Shown here: positions 33,534 to 41,816 of the stretch, piece by piece
Numbering within the stretch: the stretch's first letter is position 1
Layout of the letters: each line of letters starts with the position of its first letter
DNA from: Solirubrobacterales bacterium
GTDB lineage: Bacteria > Actinomycetota > Thermoleophilia > Solirubrobacterales > 70-9
Assembly (NCBI GenBank): GCA_025450195.1
Contig: JANWHW010000028.1
Coordinates: 62,001 to 126,000 of the forward strand
Length of the DNA: 64,000 nucleotides
Direction of reading: 5' to 3'
Translations under genes and position numbers: made by a program
The notes under the pieces: generated by a model
Told to the model about the DNA's origin: nothing
Seen by the model: the letters and a program-made list of their open reading frames with translations, nothing else
The model's database searches: none

Positions 33534-34517
33534 TCAGAGCTGAGACTCGTCGTGGAGAGCCGGAGGTCGATTAGCACGAAGGGAGAGAACCCCCTCAAGC
33601 ATGTCGAGCAAGATGTCAGCGACCTCCGGATCGAACTGGGTCCCGCGACCCTTCTTCATCGTCGCCACGACTCTCGAGAGCGGAAAAGCCGGCCGATGGG
33701 GGCGGTCGCTGAGCAGGGCGTCGAAAACATCGGCGACGGCCGTAATCCTCCCCTCCAGAGGGATCGCTTTTCCCTTCAAGCCCTGGGGGTATCCACTGCC
33801 GTCGAAGCGCTCGTGGTGGGTCAGCGCGACTGTCGCCGCGAGCTGCAGCAATTCGCTGTCGGAATCAGCAAGGATTTCGTAGCCAACGACGGTGTGTTGC
33901 TCAATCTCCTTTCTCTCCTCTGTCGTCAGCCTTCCCCGCTTGTGCAGGATCTCATCGGGGACGGCAAATTTGCCGATGTCATGCATCGTCGTCGCGACCC
34001 GCAGTAACTCAACTCTCTCCGGGGGGAGACCCAGCCTTTTCCCGAGGAACCCTGCAACGTTCGCCATGCGGTTCACGTGCTGGTCCCCAGCCAGTCCTTC
34101 GACGGTCTCTTGGCGGGATGAATGCTGCTCGTCGATCGCGTGTCGCTGGGTGTTGGCCAGCTCGTTATTGAGCCCTTTTCCCTCTAACTGGGCGGTGATG
34201 TCGGTGGCGATGCCACATAGAGCGACGATGTCTCCTGTCTCGTTCAAGAGGGGGAACTTGACTGTGCGAAAGGTTTGCGACACCCCGGTCAGCTCAAGCG
34301 TTTCCACAGCCTCAAAGGTCGTACCGTCATTGAGCACCATCAGGTCTGATTCATGCTGGCGGTCAGCGTCCTTGCGAGACATGATCTGGTAGTCCGTCTT
34401 GCCGATAAGCTCGCCCTTCCCCAGGCCCATCGCCTTTTCGGCGGGTGTGTTTGAGCGTATGTAGTGAAGGGAGCGATCCTTGACGTAGATCGGTATTGGT
34501 GCCATGTCGAGAATCAT
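33534..34517 (-). CDS. PAS-HD-GYP c-di-GMP phosphodiesterase (main frame)
   Basis: Predicted to hydrolyse c-di-GMP. 327 aa from ATG 34517: PAS domain about 1-115 (PIPIYVKDRSLHYIRSNTPA), linker, HD-GYP domain about 140-310 with HDIGK, HTVVGYEIL and HHERFDGSGYPQGLKG. The frame remains protein-like upstream of this ATG (AKARAENLEQCLP) as far as an A8 tract at 34562-34569, beyond which the sense continues in the other frame from ATG 34648. With a -1 shift at the tract the product would be 371 aa. See the separate 5' ORF entry. Confidence 0.88.
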   Translation of the reverse strand: MILDMAPIPIYVKDRSLHYIRSNTPAEKAMGLGKGELIGKTDYQIMSRKDADRQHESDLMVLNDGTTFEAVETLELTGVSQTFRTVKFPLLNETGDIVALCGIATDITAQLEGKGLNNELANTQRHAIDEQHSSRQETVEGLAGDQHVNRMANVAGFLGKRLGLPPERVELLRVATTMHDIGKFAVPDEILHKRGRLTTEERKEIEQHTVVGYEILADSDSELLQLAATVALTHHERFDGSGYPQGLKGKAIPLEGRITAVADVFDALLSDRPHRPAFPLSRVVATMKKGRGTQFDPEVADILLDMLEGVLSLRANRPPALHDESQL

Positions 34518-34648
34518 TGGGAGGCACTGCTCGAGGTTCTCGGCGCGTGCCTTAGCAGCGGTTTTTTTTCGAGCTCTTGACGGTGCAGAGCAAGGCTGAA
34601 TTGCACCGTTAAGGCCGTTTGTGTATTTCTGATGTCACCCGGCAGCAT
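34514..34648 (-). CDS. 5' ORF of the PAS-HD-GYP gene, out of frame across an A8 tract
   Basis: ATG 34648 opens a 44-codon ORF beginning MLPGDIRNTQTALTVQFSLA and continuing LHRQELEKK, a coil like those that precede PAS domains. In frame it would end at TGA 34514-34516, overlapping the ATG of the main frame (ATGA). A -1 slip on GAA-AAA-AAA, which contains the slippery heptamer A-AAA-AAA, would instead fuse it to the PAS frame. Frameshifting, transcript slippage, coupling or a real one-base deletion are all possible. Confidence 0.55.
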   Translation of the reverse strand: MLPGDIRNTQTALTVQFSLALHRQELEKKPLLRHAPRTSSSASQ

Positions 34649-35061
34649 GCCCACCCAGGGGTAGCTCGAATATCCGCCAGGTTAATGAATTACCTGACTG
34701 TTACTGCGAGCCTAGGACATGATGGTGAATACTTCAAATTGTTACTACAACTACATTTATTGTCACTACAACATTACAAGCTGCGCTTAAAGCGATACAC
34801 AAGTACACATCAGCAGCTGTGTTGCGATTTTGTCGTCAATTTTTGGCCTACTTGGAGGGATATGAAACTTACTGTCTTCATCAGTGTATGAAACTTACTG
34901 TCAGCATTGCTAACTTGCCGAGAGGCACAATCCCACGTAATCGGTCCCCGCTGTCGCTGATGGGAAGATTCGGTAGAGCTTGGATCCTGTACTGACCTCG
35001 ACGAAGTGATGTCCTTCGAGGGCGGAGGATAGGCTCCCTCACACGCCATGTATTGCCTCCG
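34649..35061. other. AT-rich intergenic region between the c-di-GMP and importer operons
   Basis: Divergent gap of 413 bp. The segment from about 34680 to 34910 is much richer in A and T than the rest of the window. It contains the direct repeat TATGAAACTTACTGTC at 34861-34876 and 34887-34902 (period 26) and related TTACTACAAC and GTCACTACAAC stretches near 34741-34775. I see no convincing gene. It probably holds promoters and binding sites for the two divergent operons. Confidence 0.6.
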
Positions 35062-35946
35062 ATGACCGAGCTGGGACAGAACCTGATCGATGCTCTTGCT
35101 CTCGGAGGCCTCTATGCGCTGATCGCCCTCGGGGTCACCGTCGTCTTCACGGTGATGGGGATGATGAACTTCGCCCACGGCGAGTTCATCATGCTTTCGG
35201 CCTACGCTCTCTACGTGCTCGCCGGGCTGCCCTTCGCTGCAGCGGTCGGGGGGGCACTGCTGACCGGGGTTGTGATCGCGGTCTTCGTCGAGCGTGTGGC
35301 CTTCCGGCCGGTCCGCAATGCCGACCTCTCGGCCCAGCTCGTCACCTCGCTGGCGGTCGCGGCGATTCTCCAGAGCGTCGTGACTGCGGCAGTCGACGTT
35401 CGCGCTCAGTCAATCGAGACACCTGCTCTGATCAGCGAATCGACCCAGCTCGGAGGTATCTCGGTGCCGAACCTGGAGTTCCTCACCCTCGGCCTGACGG
35501 CGGTCGTCCTCGGAGGCCTCGGCTGGCTGCTCTACCGGACCCGCACCGGTCTCGCGATGCGGGCGGCGGCGGAGAACTTCGAGATGGCGCGGCTGCTTGG
35601 CGTCCGCGCCGACCGCCTGATCGCGATCGCCTTCGCGATCAGTGGAGCGCTCGCCGCTGCGGTCGGCGTGCTGCTCGTAATGCAGACCGGGCAGGTCTCC
35701 CCGGGGATGGGCCTCACCCCGGTGCTGATCGGCTTTGTCGCCGTTGTGATCGGGGGCTTCGGCAGGATGTTTGGCGCGGTGATCGGCGGCCTCCTGCTCG
35801 GCGCCCTCTCCTCCTTGCTCGGGACCTACCTGCCCGATGACCTGGTTCCTTTCCGCGACGCGATCGTATTCACCGTTCCGGTGGTGATCCTGATCTTCCG
35901 ACCACACGGGCTGCTCGGAGGGGACATCAACAAGGCCCGGGTATGA
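35062..35946 (+). CDS. livH: Branched-chain amino-acid-type ABC permease LivH
   Basis: Inner-membrane permease of a HAAT-class importer. 294 aa from ATG 35062, with about eight membrane segments and the family blocks LGGLYALIALGVTVVFTVMG, MNFAHGEF, TRTGLAMRAAAENFEMARLL (with the LivH 'EAA'-like loop) and FVAVVIGGFGRMFGAVIGG. HAAT systems also carry aromatic acids, urea and amides. The stop overlaps the next gene (ATGA). The Rieske oxygenase and GntR regulator downstream suggest an aromatic substrate rather than leucine. Confidence 0.92.
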   Translation: MTELGQNLIDALALGGLYALIALGVTVVFTVMGMMNFAHGEFIMLSAYALYVLAGLPFAAAVGGALLTGVVIAVFVERVAFRPVRNADLSAQLVTSLAVAAILQSVVTAAVDVRAQSIETPALISESTQLGGISVPNLEFLTLGLTAVVLGGLGWLLYRTRTGLAMRAAAENFEMARLLGVRADRLIAIAFAISGALAAAVGVLLVMQTGQVSPGMGLTPVLIGFVAVVIGGFGRMFGAVIGGLLLGALSSLLGTYLPDDLVPFRDAIVFTVPVVILIFRPHGLLGGDINKARV

Positions 35947-37787
35947 GCCGCACGCGACTTCGCTCTCGCTTCTCGACCGGCGCCTCGCTGCTGGTGCCGA
36001 TCGCCCTGATTGCGTTCACCGTGCTGCTCGGCGTCTACGGCACACCCTCCTTCCAGGGCACCGTCACCCTGGTCCTCTGCAACCTGATCATCGTCCTCGG
36101 ACTGCAGGTCTTCATCGGCAACAGCGGCGTCTACTCGTTCGGGCAGATCGGCTTCGCGGCGAGCGGCGCCTACGTCGCGGCGCTGCTAACCCTGCCGGCC
36201 GGCATCTCCCTGTTTCAGACACCCAGCCTTCCCGATTTCATCGCCAACGCCCAGCTCGGCCCGCTGCTCTCGACCGCGATTGCCGCCGTGGTCTGCGGTC
36301 TGCTGGCGGCCGTTGTCGGTCTGCCGCTGATGCGAACCTCCACCCTGGCGATCCCGATCTCGACCTTCGCTTTCCTGGTTGTCGTCTTTAACGTTGTCTC
36401 CAACTGGGATCCGATGACCGGTGGAAGCGGCGGGTTGGTCAACCTGCCGAGGACCACGAGCGTCGAGTCGGCCGGTCTCTGGGCAGCCGCAGCCGTCGTC
36501 GTCGCGCTCGCCTTCAAATGGTCGGCCAGCGGCTATCGCCTGCAGGCGACGCGTGAGGACGAGGTCGCCTCCCGCTCGATCGGGATCGGTGTGATGAAGG
36601 AGCGGATGATCGCGTTCGCGATTAGCGGGGTGCTTTGCGGAGTAGGGGGCGCGCTGCTGGTACATCAGTCTGGTGTCCTCAACCCGACCACCTTCTACTT
36701 CGGCGCGACCGTGACGACGTTGACGATGCTTGTCGTCGGCGGTGCCCGCAGTGTCTTCGGCGCAGTGTTTGGAACGCTCGCGGTGTCCACTGTGAATGAG
36801 GTGCTGCGGGGCGTTGAGGATGGAGCCAGCCTGTTTGGCACAGTCTCGATCAGTGCCACTCCCGGGCTTGCCGCGATCGGCCTCGGCCTGATCCTGCTGG
36901 CGACGATGATCGCGATGCCGAACGGGCTGAGCGGTGGGCGCGAGGCGGGCGAGTTGCGCTGGATCCGTCGGCTGCGCTCGATGGCTCCGCCCTCGTTGCC
37001 CGAGCCGGATGGCGCGCCCGCCGGGGCGCCGCGGATCGAGCGGGCCGCGGACAATGCCCTCAGCGCCGAAGGGATCTCGCTCGCCTTCGCGGGGCTGAAG
37101 GTCCTCCGGGGAGTCGACCTCGAGTTGAAGCGCGGCGAAGCGCTGGGACTGATCGGCCCCAACGGTGCCGGCAAGACGACCTTGGTCAACGTCCTCAGTG
37201 GCTTCCAGGAGCCCGACTCAGGCACGGTCAGGCTGGACGGAGTAGACGTCACCGGCCGCTCGCCGGCCCGTCTCGCTCGCAACGGACTGGGCCGCACGTT
37301 CCAGGCCGCCCTCCCCTTCCCCCAGCTGCGCGGCCTCGAGAGCGTCGCTGTCGGCGCGATGGGGGTAGGGGTCGGAAGGCGACGCGCGGTGGCGGTCGCC
37401 ACCGACGTGCTCGGTCGCCTCGATCTACTCGATCTGGCCGAGCGGCCGGCTGGCTCCCTGCCGCCCCGAGACCAGCGGTTGCTGGGGATCGCCCGCGCCC
37501 TCGCGACCCAGCCGCGCTACCTGCTGCTCGACGAGCCCGCCGCTGGGCTGAGCGAGGGAGAGCGCGAGGCTCTGGTCGCGATCCTCGGTGGGGTGCTTGA
37601 GGACTTCGGCTGCGGGATCCTCCTGATCGAGCACGACGTGAGCGTCGTCATGAGTCTCTGCCCCCGGGTACAGGTGCTCGACGACGGCAGGACGGTACGG
37701 GTCGGGACTCCGGAGGAGGTCCAAGCTGACCCCGCCGTGGTCGAGTCCTATCTCGGCAGCTCCTTCCTGGTGGCCGCCGATGCTTGA
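35943..37787 (+). CDS. livM: LivM-LivG fusion: permease joined to ABC ATPase
   Basis: 614 aa. Residues 1 to about 335 are a LivM-type permease (FGQIGFAASGAYVAALL; DPMTGGSGGLVNLP; RSVFGAVFGTLAVSTVNEVL). After a Pro/Ala linker, residues 370-614 are a LivG-type ATPase with Walker A GPNGAGKTT at 405-413 and Walker B YLLLDEPAAGLS. The ABC signature is degenerate: LPPRDQ at 506-511, where family members have LPYGQQ or LSGGQ. Fused LivMG proteins are known. The start overlaps livH by 4 nt and livF by 8 nt. Confidence 0.92.
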   Translation: MSRTRLRSRFSTGASLLVPIALIAFTVLLGVYGTPSFQGTVTLVLCNLIIVLGLQVFIGNSGVYSFGQIGFAASGAYVAALLTLPAGISLFQTPSLPDFIANAQLGPLLSTAIAAVVCGLLAAVVGLPLMRTSTLAIPISTFAFLVVVFNVVSNWDPMTGGSGGLVNLPRTTSVESAGLWAAAAVVVALAFKWSASGYRLQATREDEVASRSIGIGVMKERMIAFAISGVLCGVGGALLVHQSGVLNPTTFYFGATVTTLTMLVVGGARSVFGAVFGTLAVSTVNEVLRGVEDGASLFGTVSISATPGLAAIGLGLILLATMIAMPNGLSGGREAGELRWIRRLRSMAPPSLPEPDGAPAGAPRIERAADNALSAEGISLAFAGLKVLRGVDLELKRGEALGLIGPNGAGKTTLVNVLSGFQEPDSGTVRLDGVDVTGRSPARLARNGLGRTFQAALPFPQLRGLESVAVGAMGVGVGRRRAVAVATDVLGRLDLLDLAERPAGSLPPRDQRLLGIARALATQPRYLLLDEPAAGLSEGEREALVAILGGVLEDFGCGILLIEHDVSVVMSLCPRVQVLDDGRTVRVGTPEEVQADPAVVESYLGSSFLVAADA

Positions 37788-38481
37788 GTTGCGCGAGATG
37801 CGAGTCGGCTACGGCGGGGTCGACGTCGTGCACGGAGTCGACCTCAGCCTCGACCGGGGAGAAGTGGTCGGAGTGATCGGCCCGAACGGCGCGGGCAAGA
37901 GCTCAATCCTGCGCGCGATCTGCGGTCTGGTGAGCCCCAGCGGCGGCGAGGTGGTTTTCGACGGCTGCACCCTGACCGGGATGGCGCCGGAGCAGATCGC
38001 GCGGCTAGGGCTGGCGCTGGTGCCTGAGGGGCGGCACATCTTCAAGACGCTGACGGTGGCGGAGAACCTCCGGCTCGGCGCGCGGAGCGATGGCGAGAGT
38101 GCCGCCCAGATGGAGCAGACACTCGAGCGATTCCCAATCCTTCGGGAGCGTGTCGGCCAGCGCGCCGACCGGCTCTCGGGTGGGGAGCAGCAGCAGCTTG
38201 CGATCGCTCGCGCCCTGCTCGGCAGGCCGAAGCTGCTGATCCTCGACGAGCCCTCACTCGGTTTGGCGCCGAAGATGATCGATGTCATCTACGAGTTGCT
38301 CCAGGGCTTGCGCGAGGAAGGGGTGACGATGCTGCTGATCGAGCAAAACGCTGCCCGCACGATCGACTTCTCCGATCGCTGCGTTGTGCTCAGCAGCGGC
38401 AGGATTTGCGCTCAGGGCACGCGTGAGGAGCTGCAACGCGACCCCGATCTCCTACGTGCATACCTGGGCGGGCAGCCGTAA
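37780..38481 (+). CDS. livF: Branched-chain-type ABC ATPase LivF
   Basis: 233 aa. Walker A IGPNGAGKSS near 30-39, intact signature LSGGEQQQLAIARALLG, Walker B LLILDEPSLGLAP, and the LivF-type ending RICAQGTREELQRDPDLLRAYLGG. It pairs with the ATPase half of the LivMG fusion, so one ATP site of the dimer would combine this normal signature with the fusion's Walker A, and the other would use the degenerate one. It precedes the Rieske gene by 28 bp in the same operon. Confidence 0.93.
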   Translation: MLELREMRVGYGGVDVVHGVDLSLDRGEVVGVIGPNGAGKSSILRAICGLVSPSGGEVVFDGCTLTGMAPEQIARLGLALVPEGRHIFKTLTVAENLRLGARSDGESAAQMEQTLERFPILRERVGQRADRLSGGEQQQLAIARALLGRPKLLILDEPSLGLAPKMIDVIYELLQGLREEGVTMLLIEQNAARTIDFSDRCVVLSSGRICAQGTREELQRDPDLLRAYLGGQP

Positions 38482-38509
38482 AGTGAGAGCCCAGCGAAAG
38501 GGAGGCACG

Positions 38510-39535
38510 ATGTCCGACAACGGCAGATCCCGAATCCCCAGCAGCGAGGAGGTTTCTCTGGCGCTGCGTCGTTGCTGGCAGCCGGTGGCGAGACTGCAGG
38601 ATCTGGAGCACGGCCCTCAGCGGGCGGTGCTGCTCGGCGAGGCCCTCGCTGTTTTTCTCACCGAGAGCGGCGAGCCGGCTGTGGTCGCCGACCGCTGCGC
38701 CCACCGTGGCGCCTCGCTCTCGATGGGCGAGGTGAGAGGCGAGTCCCTTCAGTGTCCCTACCATGGTTGGGAGTGGGCTGGGCGTGATGGCGCCTGCACT
38801 CGGATCCCTTCGCTGTCAGACCAGGCCCAGATCCCACCCGGGGCTCGAATCCCGGCCTTTCCGGTGCGGAAGCAGTGGGGCATGGTTTGGACGGTGTTGG
38901 AAGAGCCGCTGACCGGACTTCCCAGCCTCCCGTGGTTTGACGCTGAGGAGTGGACGTGGGGCCACGGCGCGCCATTCGAGCTGCCGGTCAGCTTTGGGGT
39001 GATGATCGAGAACTTTCGCGATGTTGCTCATTTCGCGTTCGTCCACCAGGCCACCATGGGCGCAATGCCCGAGGTAGTCGAGCCGCTCGAGCCTGAGCGC
39101 GATGGGTTCGAGGTGACGCTGCATCGAATGATGAGGACCGGTGAGGGAGCCGAGGAGGTTTGGGGGTCCACGCGGGAGGTCCGCTATCACCTGATCGCGC
39201 CTAACCTCACCGCGGTGCAGATGTTCACCACCGGGGCCGAGCGCTGCCTGGTGCATGTTGCTCGCGCGATCGGGCCAACCGAATCGGCGCACTACTGGGT
39301 CTCGGGATTTACCGAGGACTTCGATGAGTGCAGCCTCGAAGAGTCAATCGAAGCCGAGGCGCGGATCTACGCTGAGGACCTTCCGATCATCTCTGCGGTC
39401 GAACCCCGCGAGCTTTCGCTCCATCCAGGGAGCGAACTCAATACCCTGGCAGATCGATTCACGCTGGCTTACCGCGAGGCATTCACGGAGTTTGTGAGCC
39501 GGGCACTTGAGACGCGCTCGGCTCAGCCCCGCTGA
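38510..39535 (+). CDS. Rieske non-heme iron oxygenase, alpha subunit
   Basis: 341 aa, near VanA-type oxygenases. ATG 38510 follows GGGAGG. Rieske centre: C63-x-H65 (CAHRGASL) and C82-x2-H85 (CPYHGWEW). The catalytic mononuclear iron site is ENFRDVAHFAFVH with N168, D171, H174 and H179. Enzymes of this form O-demethylate or hydroxylate aromatic acids (vanillate, phthalate, dicamba and similar). No reductase gene is adjacent, so electrons must come from a partner elsewhere. Co-transcription with livHMGF suggests the importer brings in its substrate. Its 3' end overlaps the convergent gntR gene by 53 nt. Confidence 0.92.
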   Translation: MSDNGRSRIPSSEEVSLALRRCWQPVARLQDLEHGPQRAVLLGEALAVFLTESGEPAVVADRCAHRGASLSMGEVRGESLQCPYHGWEWAGRDGACTRIPSLSDQAQIPPGARIPAFPVRKQWGMVWTVLEEPLTGLPSLPWFDAEEWTWGHGAPFELPVSFGVMIENFRDVAHFAFVHQATMGAMPEVVEPLEPERDGFEVTLHRMMRTGEGAEEVWGSTREVRYHLIAPNLTAVQMFTTGAERCLVHVARAIGPTESAHYWVSGFTEDFDECSLEESIEAEARIYAEDLPIISAVEPRELSLHPGSELNTLADRFTLAYREAFTEFVSRALETRSAQPR

Positions 39536-40322
39536 GGGCAAGCTGAGTGTTGTCAGCGCGGTAGACGAGGTGGGCGAACTCCAGGGGTCGGGCTTGCTCG
39601 GAGGCCTTGGTCCTGCCGAATTGGACTAGGTGACCCAACAGAGCCGGGTCGCCTGCGGACGCACCGAGTTGAGGACCTCCCCACCGCCCAAAGAAGGTGA
39701 GCTCAACCGAGACGGCGGCCCGGCTGAGAATGAGCTCGCTGGGTTTGGGGGGCTTCGCTCCGGCTTGCAGCTCTTGGACGGCTGGAAGCAGCCACGGAAC
39801 GCGATTTGCTGGAGAGTAGGAGTCGAGAAGGCAGGTGGGGTTTCCCTCGATGTGGATGACTGCGGTCACATGCGTCACCGGCCTAGGCTGGGGGCTCATA
39901 TCCAGGAAACGTGCGACAGCCGCGTCGGGCAGCTCCTCGCGAGCCGTCCTTACGGCGAGAGTCAGGTTGTCGGGTTGATCGGAGAGCGCCTTGATGAGGC
40001 CGAAGGCCTCGATCTGGCGTCTGGGCGGAGTTACGAAGGCGCCCGACCCCTTCTTGAGGACGATCACCCCATCGTTGACGAGCAACTCGAGTGCTCGCCT
40101 GATCACGGTTCGCGAGACACCGAACTCTTCGGCGATCTCTCGCTCGGTAGGAAAACTGGATCCGGGCTCCCAGGCGCCAGCATCAAGCTTCTCTCTCAGC
40201 GCAGTGGCAAGTTGAAAGTACAGCGGCACGCCGCTATTGCGATCGAGGGCGCGACTCCCAGTCAGCGGAACATCAGATGATTGCTTGGGGCGGCCCCTGC
40301 CTCTATTTATGGGATGGGGCAT
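39483..40322 (-). CDS. GntR-family regulator with UTRA-like domain
   Basis: 279 aa. Winged-helix DNA-binding domain about residues 28-100: VPLYFQLATALREKL, PTEREIAEEFGVSRTVIRRA and LVNDGVIVLKKGSGAFV. The C-terminal region (MSPQPRPVTHVTAVIHIEGN to RPLEFAHLVYRADN) fits the UTRA/HutC effector domain. It is convergent with the Rieske gene and precedes the binding-protein gene's 3' end on the same strand. It probably represses the uptake and oxidation genes and responds to their substrate. The candidate operator is the palindrome at 41639-41653. Confidence 0.88.
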   Translation of the reverse strand: MPHPINRGRGRPKQSSDVPLTGSRALDRNSGVPLYFQLATALREKLDAGAWEPGSSFPTEREIAEEFGVSRTVIRRALELLVNDGVIVLKKGSGAFVTPPRRQIEAFGLIKALSDQPDNLTLAVRTAREELPDAAVARFLDMSPQPRPVTHVTAVIHIEGNPTCLLDSYSPANRVPWLLPAVQELQAGAKPPKPSELILSRAAVSVELTFFGRWGGPQLGASAGDPALLGHLVQFGRTKASEQARPLEFAHLVYRADNTQLALSGAEPSASQVPGSQTP

Positions 40323-40369
40323 CAGGATGAGGCCGATATTCCGCGCGGACGGGGAGCCGCCTCATCTCC

Positions 40370-41569
40370 TTATTCTTCGTAGGTGGGAATGAACTTTGGC
40401 TTCACTTCCGTGAGGAACTTCGGTTGCCCGTTTGAGTACGTATAGATTGGCCAGAAGGCCCTTGTCGGGTAGTGGTTGTCTTTGGTGTATTTCACCTTGC
40501 CGACGATCGTCGGGTGCGGCTTTGCCTCGAGCGCGTCGGCTAGGACGTTCCCATCGACGCTGCCCGTTTCCTCGAGCGCGGCGAGGATCAGCTGGCCGGC
40601 TGCATAGGAGGCCAATAGCGTGCCTGAGACGTCGGTGTCGACGCCCGCTTTTTCCAGGCTCGCGAACAGCTTCGCGGTGGCTTGGTTGGGGGGATCGTAA
40701 GCCGAGCCGTTGGTGGAGAGGTAGACCTCGCCAAGGTCGGGAATCCCTTTGAGCCAGTAGGTGCCGTCGAAGGCGGCCGGCAACGCGATCGGTAGATCGA
40801 CGCCAGCGGCGCGGATCTGCTTGATGGCGGCGGCTCCTCCGGGCGGGTAGGAGCACAGCATCACAGCATCGGCATCGGAGCTCTTGAGCTCGCTGATCTG
40901 GCTCGCGATCGACTCGTCTTCGTTCTTGAAGTCAGCAGAGCCGGCAATCTCTCCGCCGAGGTGTTCCCAGGTCTGCTGGAAGGCCGAGCAATCGAGCTTG
41001 CCGAAGACAATCGAGGTGTCGCGGAGCAGGAAGGGACGCTCGATCCTCTTGTCGTGCAAGAAGTACGCCTCGGCACTCGCTTCGCTGTCCAGGCTTGGAC
41101 TGGCGCTGAACGAGAGTCGACCGGTGGTTGGTGGACCAAAGCCAGGTTCGTTCGCGCACATCGTAAAATTGAGCATGTCGTGTTCTTCGGCAACCGGCGC
41201 CGCGGCGGCCGCGGTAAGCACCTCACAGCTGAGGAGTAGTACGTCAGCTCCCTGTTCGATTGCCTTCTGCGCAGCGACCGGGGCCTGCTGGGGATCGGAG
41301 CGGTTGTCAACCTGGACGATCCTGATCTTGTGGCCGTCGATGCCGCCTTTTGCGTTCGTTTCGTCGACCAGCTGTTCGACAGCGGCGATGTTGGCGTCGT
41401 AGGGGACGAGATAGCCGGTCTTGCCGATCGCGGCGCCAATCACTATTTCCTCGGGCAGTTCGGCCGAGGAGGAAGATCCGCCTGAGTCATCGTCGCTGCC
41501 GCAACCGGCCAAGAGGGCCAGTGCGAGTACTAAGAAGGCGAAGACGGCTTTGACGGAAACATTCTTCAT
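40370..41569 (-). CDS. ABC transporter solute-binding lipoprotein (LivJ-like)
   Basis: 399 aa. The signal sequence FAFLVLALALLAGCGSDDD has a lipobox (LLAGC), so the protein is lipid-anchored. The mature part is a Peripla_BP_6 fold: IVIGAAIGKTGYLVPYDANI, LVDETNAKGGIDGHKIRIVQ and DVLLLSCEVLTA. It would feed the LivH/MG/F permease encoded 2 kb away on the other strand. An AAGGAG site precedes the ATG. Ligand class is inferred from the neighbouring Rieske enzyme; the sequence alone does not tell. Confidence 0.92.
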   Translation of the reverse strand: MKNVSVKAVFAFLVLALALLAGCGSDDDSGGSSSSAELPEEIVIGAAIGKTGYLVPYDANIAAVEQLVDETNAKGGIDGHKIRIVQVDNRSDPQQAPVAAQKAIEQGADVLLLSCEVLTAAAAAPVAEEHDMLNFTMCANEPGFGPPTTGRLSFSASPSLDSEASAEAYFLHDKRIERPFLLRDTSIVFGKLDCSAFQQTWEHLGGEIAGSADFKNEDESIASQISELKSSDADAVMLCSYPPGGAAAIKQIRAAGVDLPIALPAAFDGTYWLKGIPDLGEVYLSTNGSAYDPPNQATAKLFASLEKAGVDTDVSGTLLASYAAGQLILAALEETGSVDGNVLADALEAKPHPTIVGKVKYTKDNHYPTRAFWPIYTYSNGQPKFLTEVKPKFIPTYEE

Positions 41570-41638
41570 CCAAATTCTCCTTGTGTTGAACCCCGCTACC
41601 CGTGGGGAGTAGGCGCCGATCAGGACCCTTGCATCCTA

Positions 41639-41653
41639 GGTTCCCAGGGAACC
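41639..41653. promoter_or_regulatory. Perfect 15-bp palindrome upstream of the binding-protein gene
   Basis: GGTTCCC-A-GGGAACC, 70-84 bp before the minus-strand ATG at 41569. It is a good candidate operator for the neighbouring GntR-type protein. A weaker symmetric site, CTTGTATGTTCAAG, lies at 41693-41706. I found no clear copy before livH. Confidence 0.5.
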
Positions 41654-41816
41654 CCCGGTCAATGGTCTGCCGACTTTCAGTGATCTGACTAACTTGTATG
41701 TTCAAGGCAGTTGAGCGGAGTATCTACTATCAGCCTTTTGCTGATCTGGACCCCGGCATCCAAGGGGAGCAACCTCCAGGCTCAAATAGCTGGGGTCGTC
41801 TGCCGATGAGCTAGGG

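Noticed and set aside
34619-34891. 90-codon ORF in the AT-rich gap
   Set aside because: It partly opposes the coding 5' ORF of the HD-GYP gene, has no ribosome-binding site and no domain-like sequence.
35048-35065. Five-codon leader ORF whose TGA overlaps the livH start
   Set aside because: Too short to support; such overlaps arise often by chance, and it lacks a run of codons for a relevant amino acid that would suggest attenuation.
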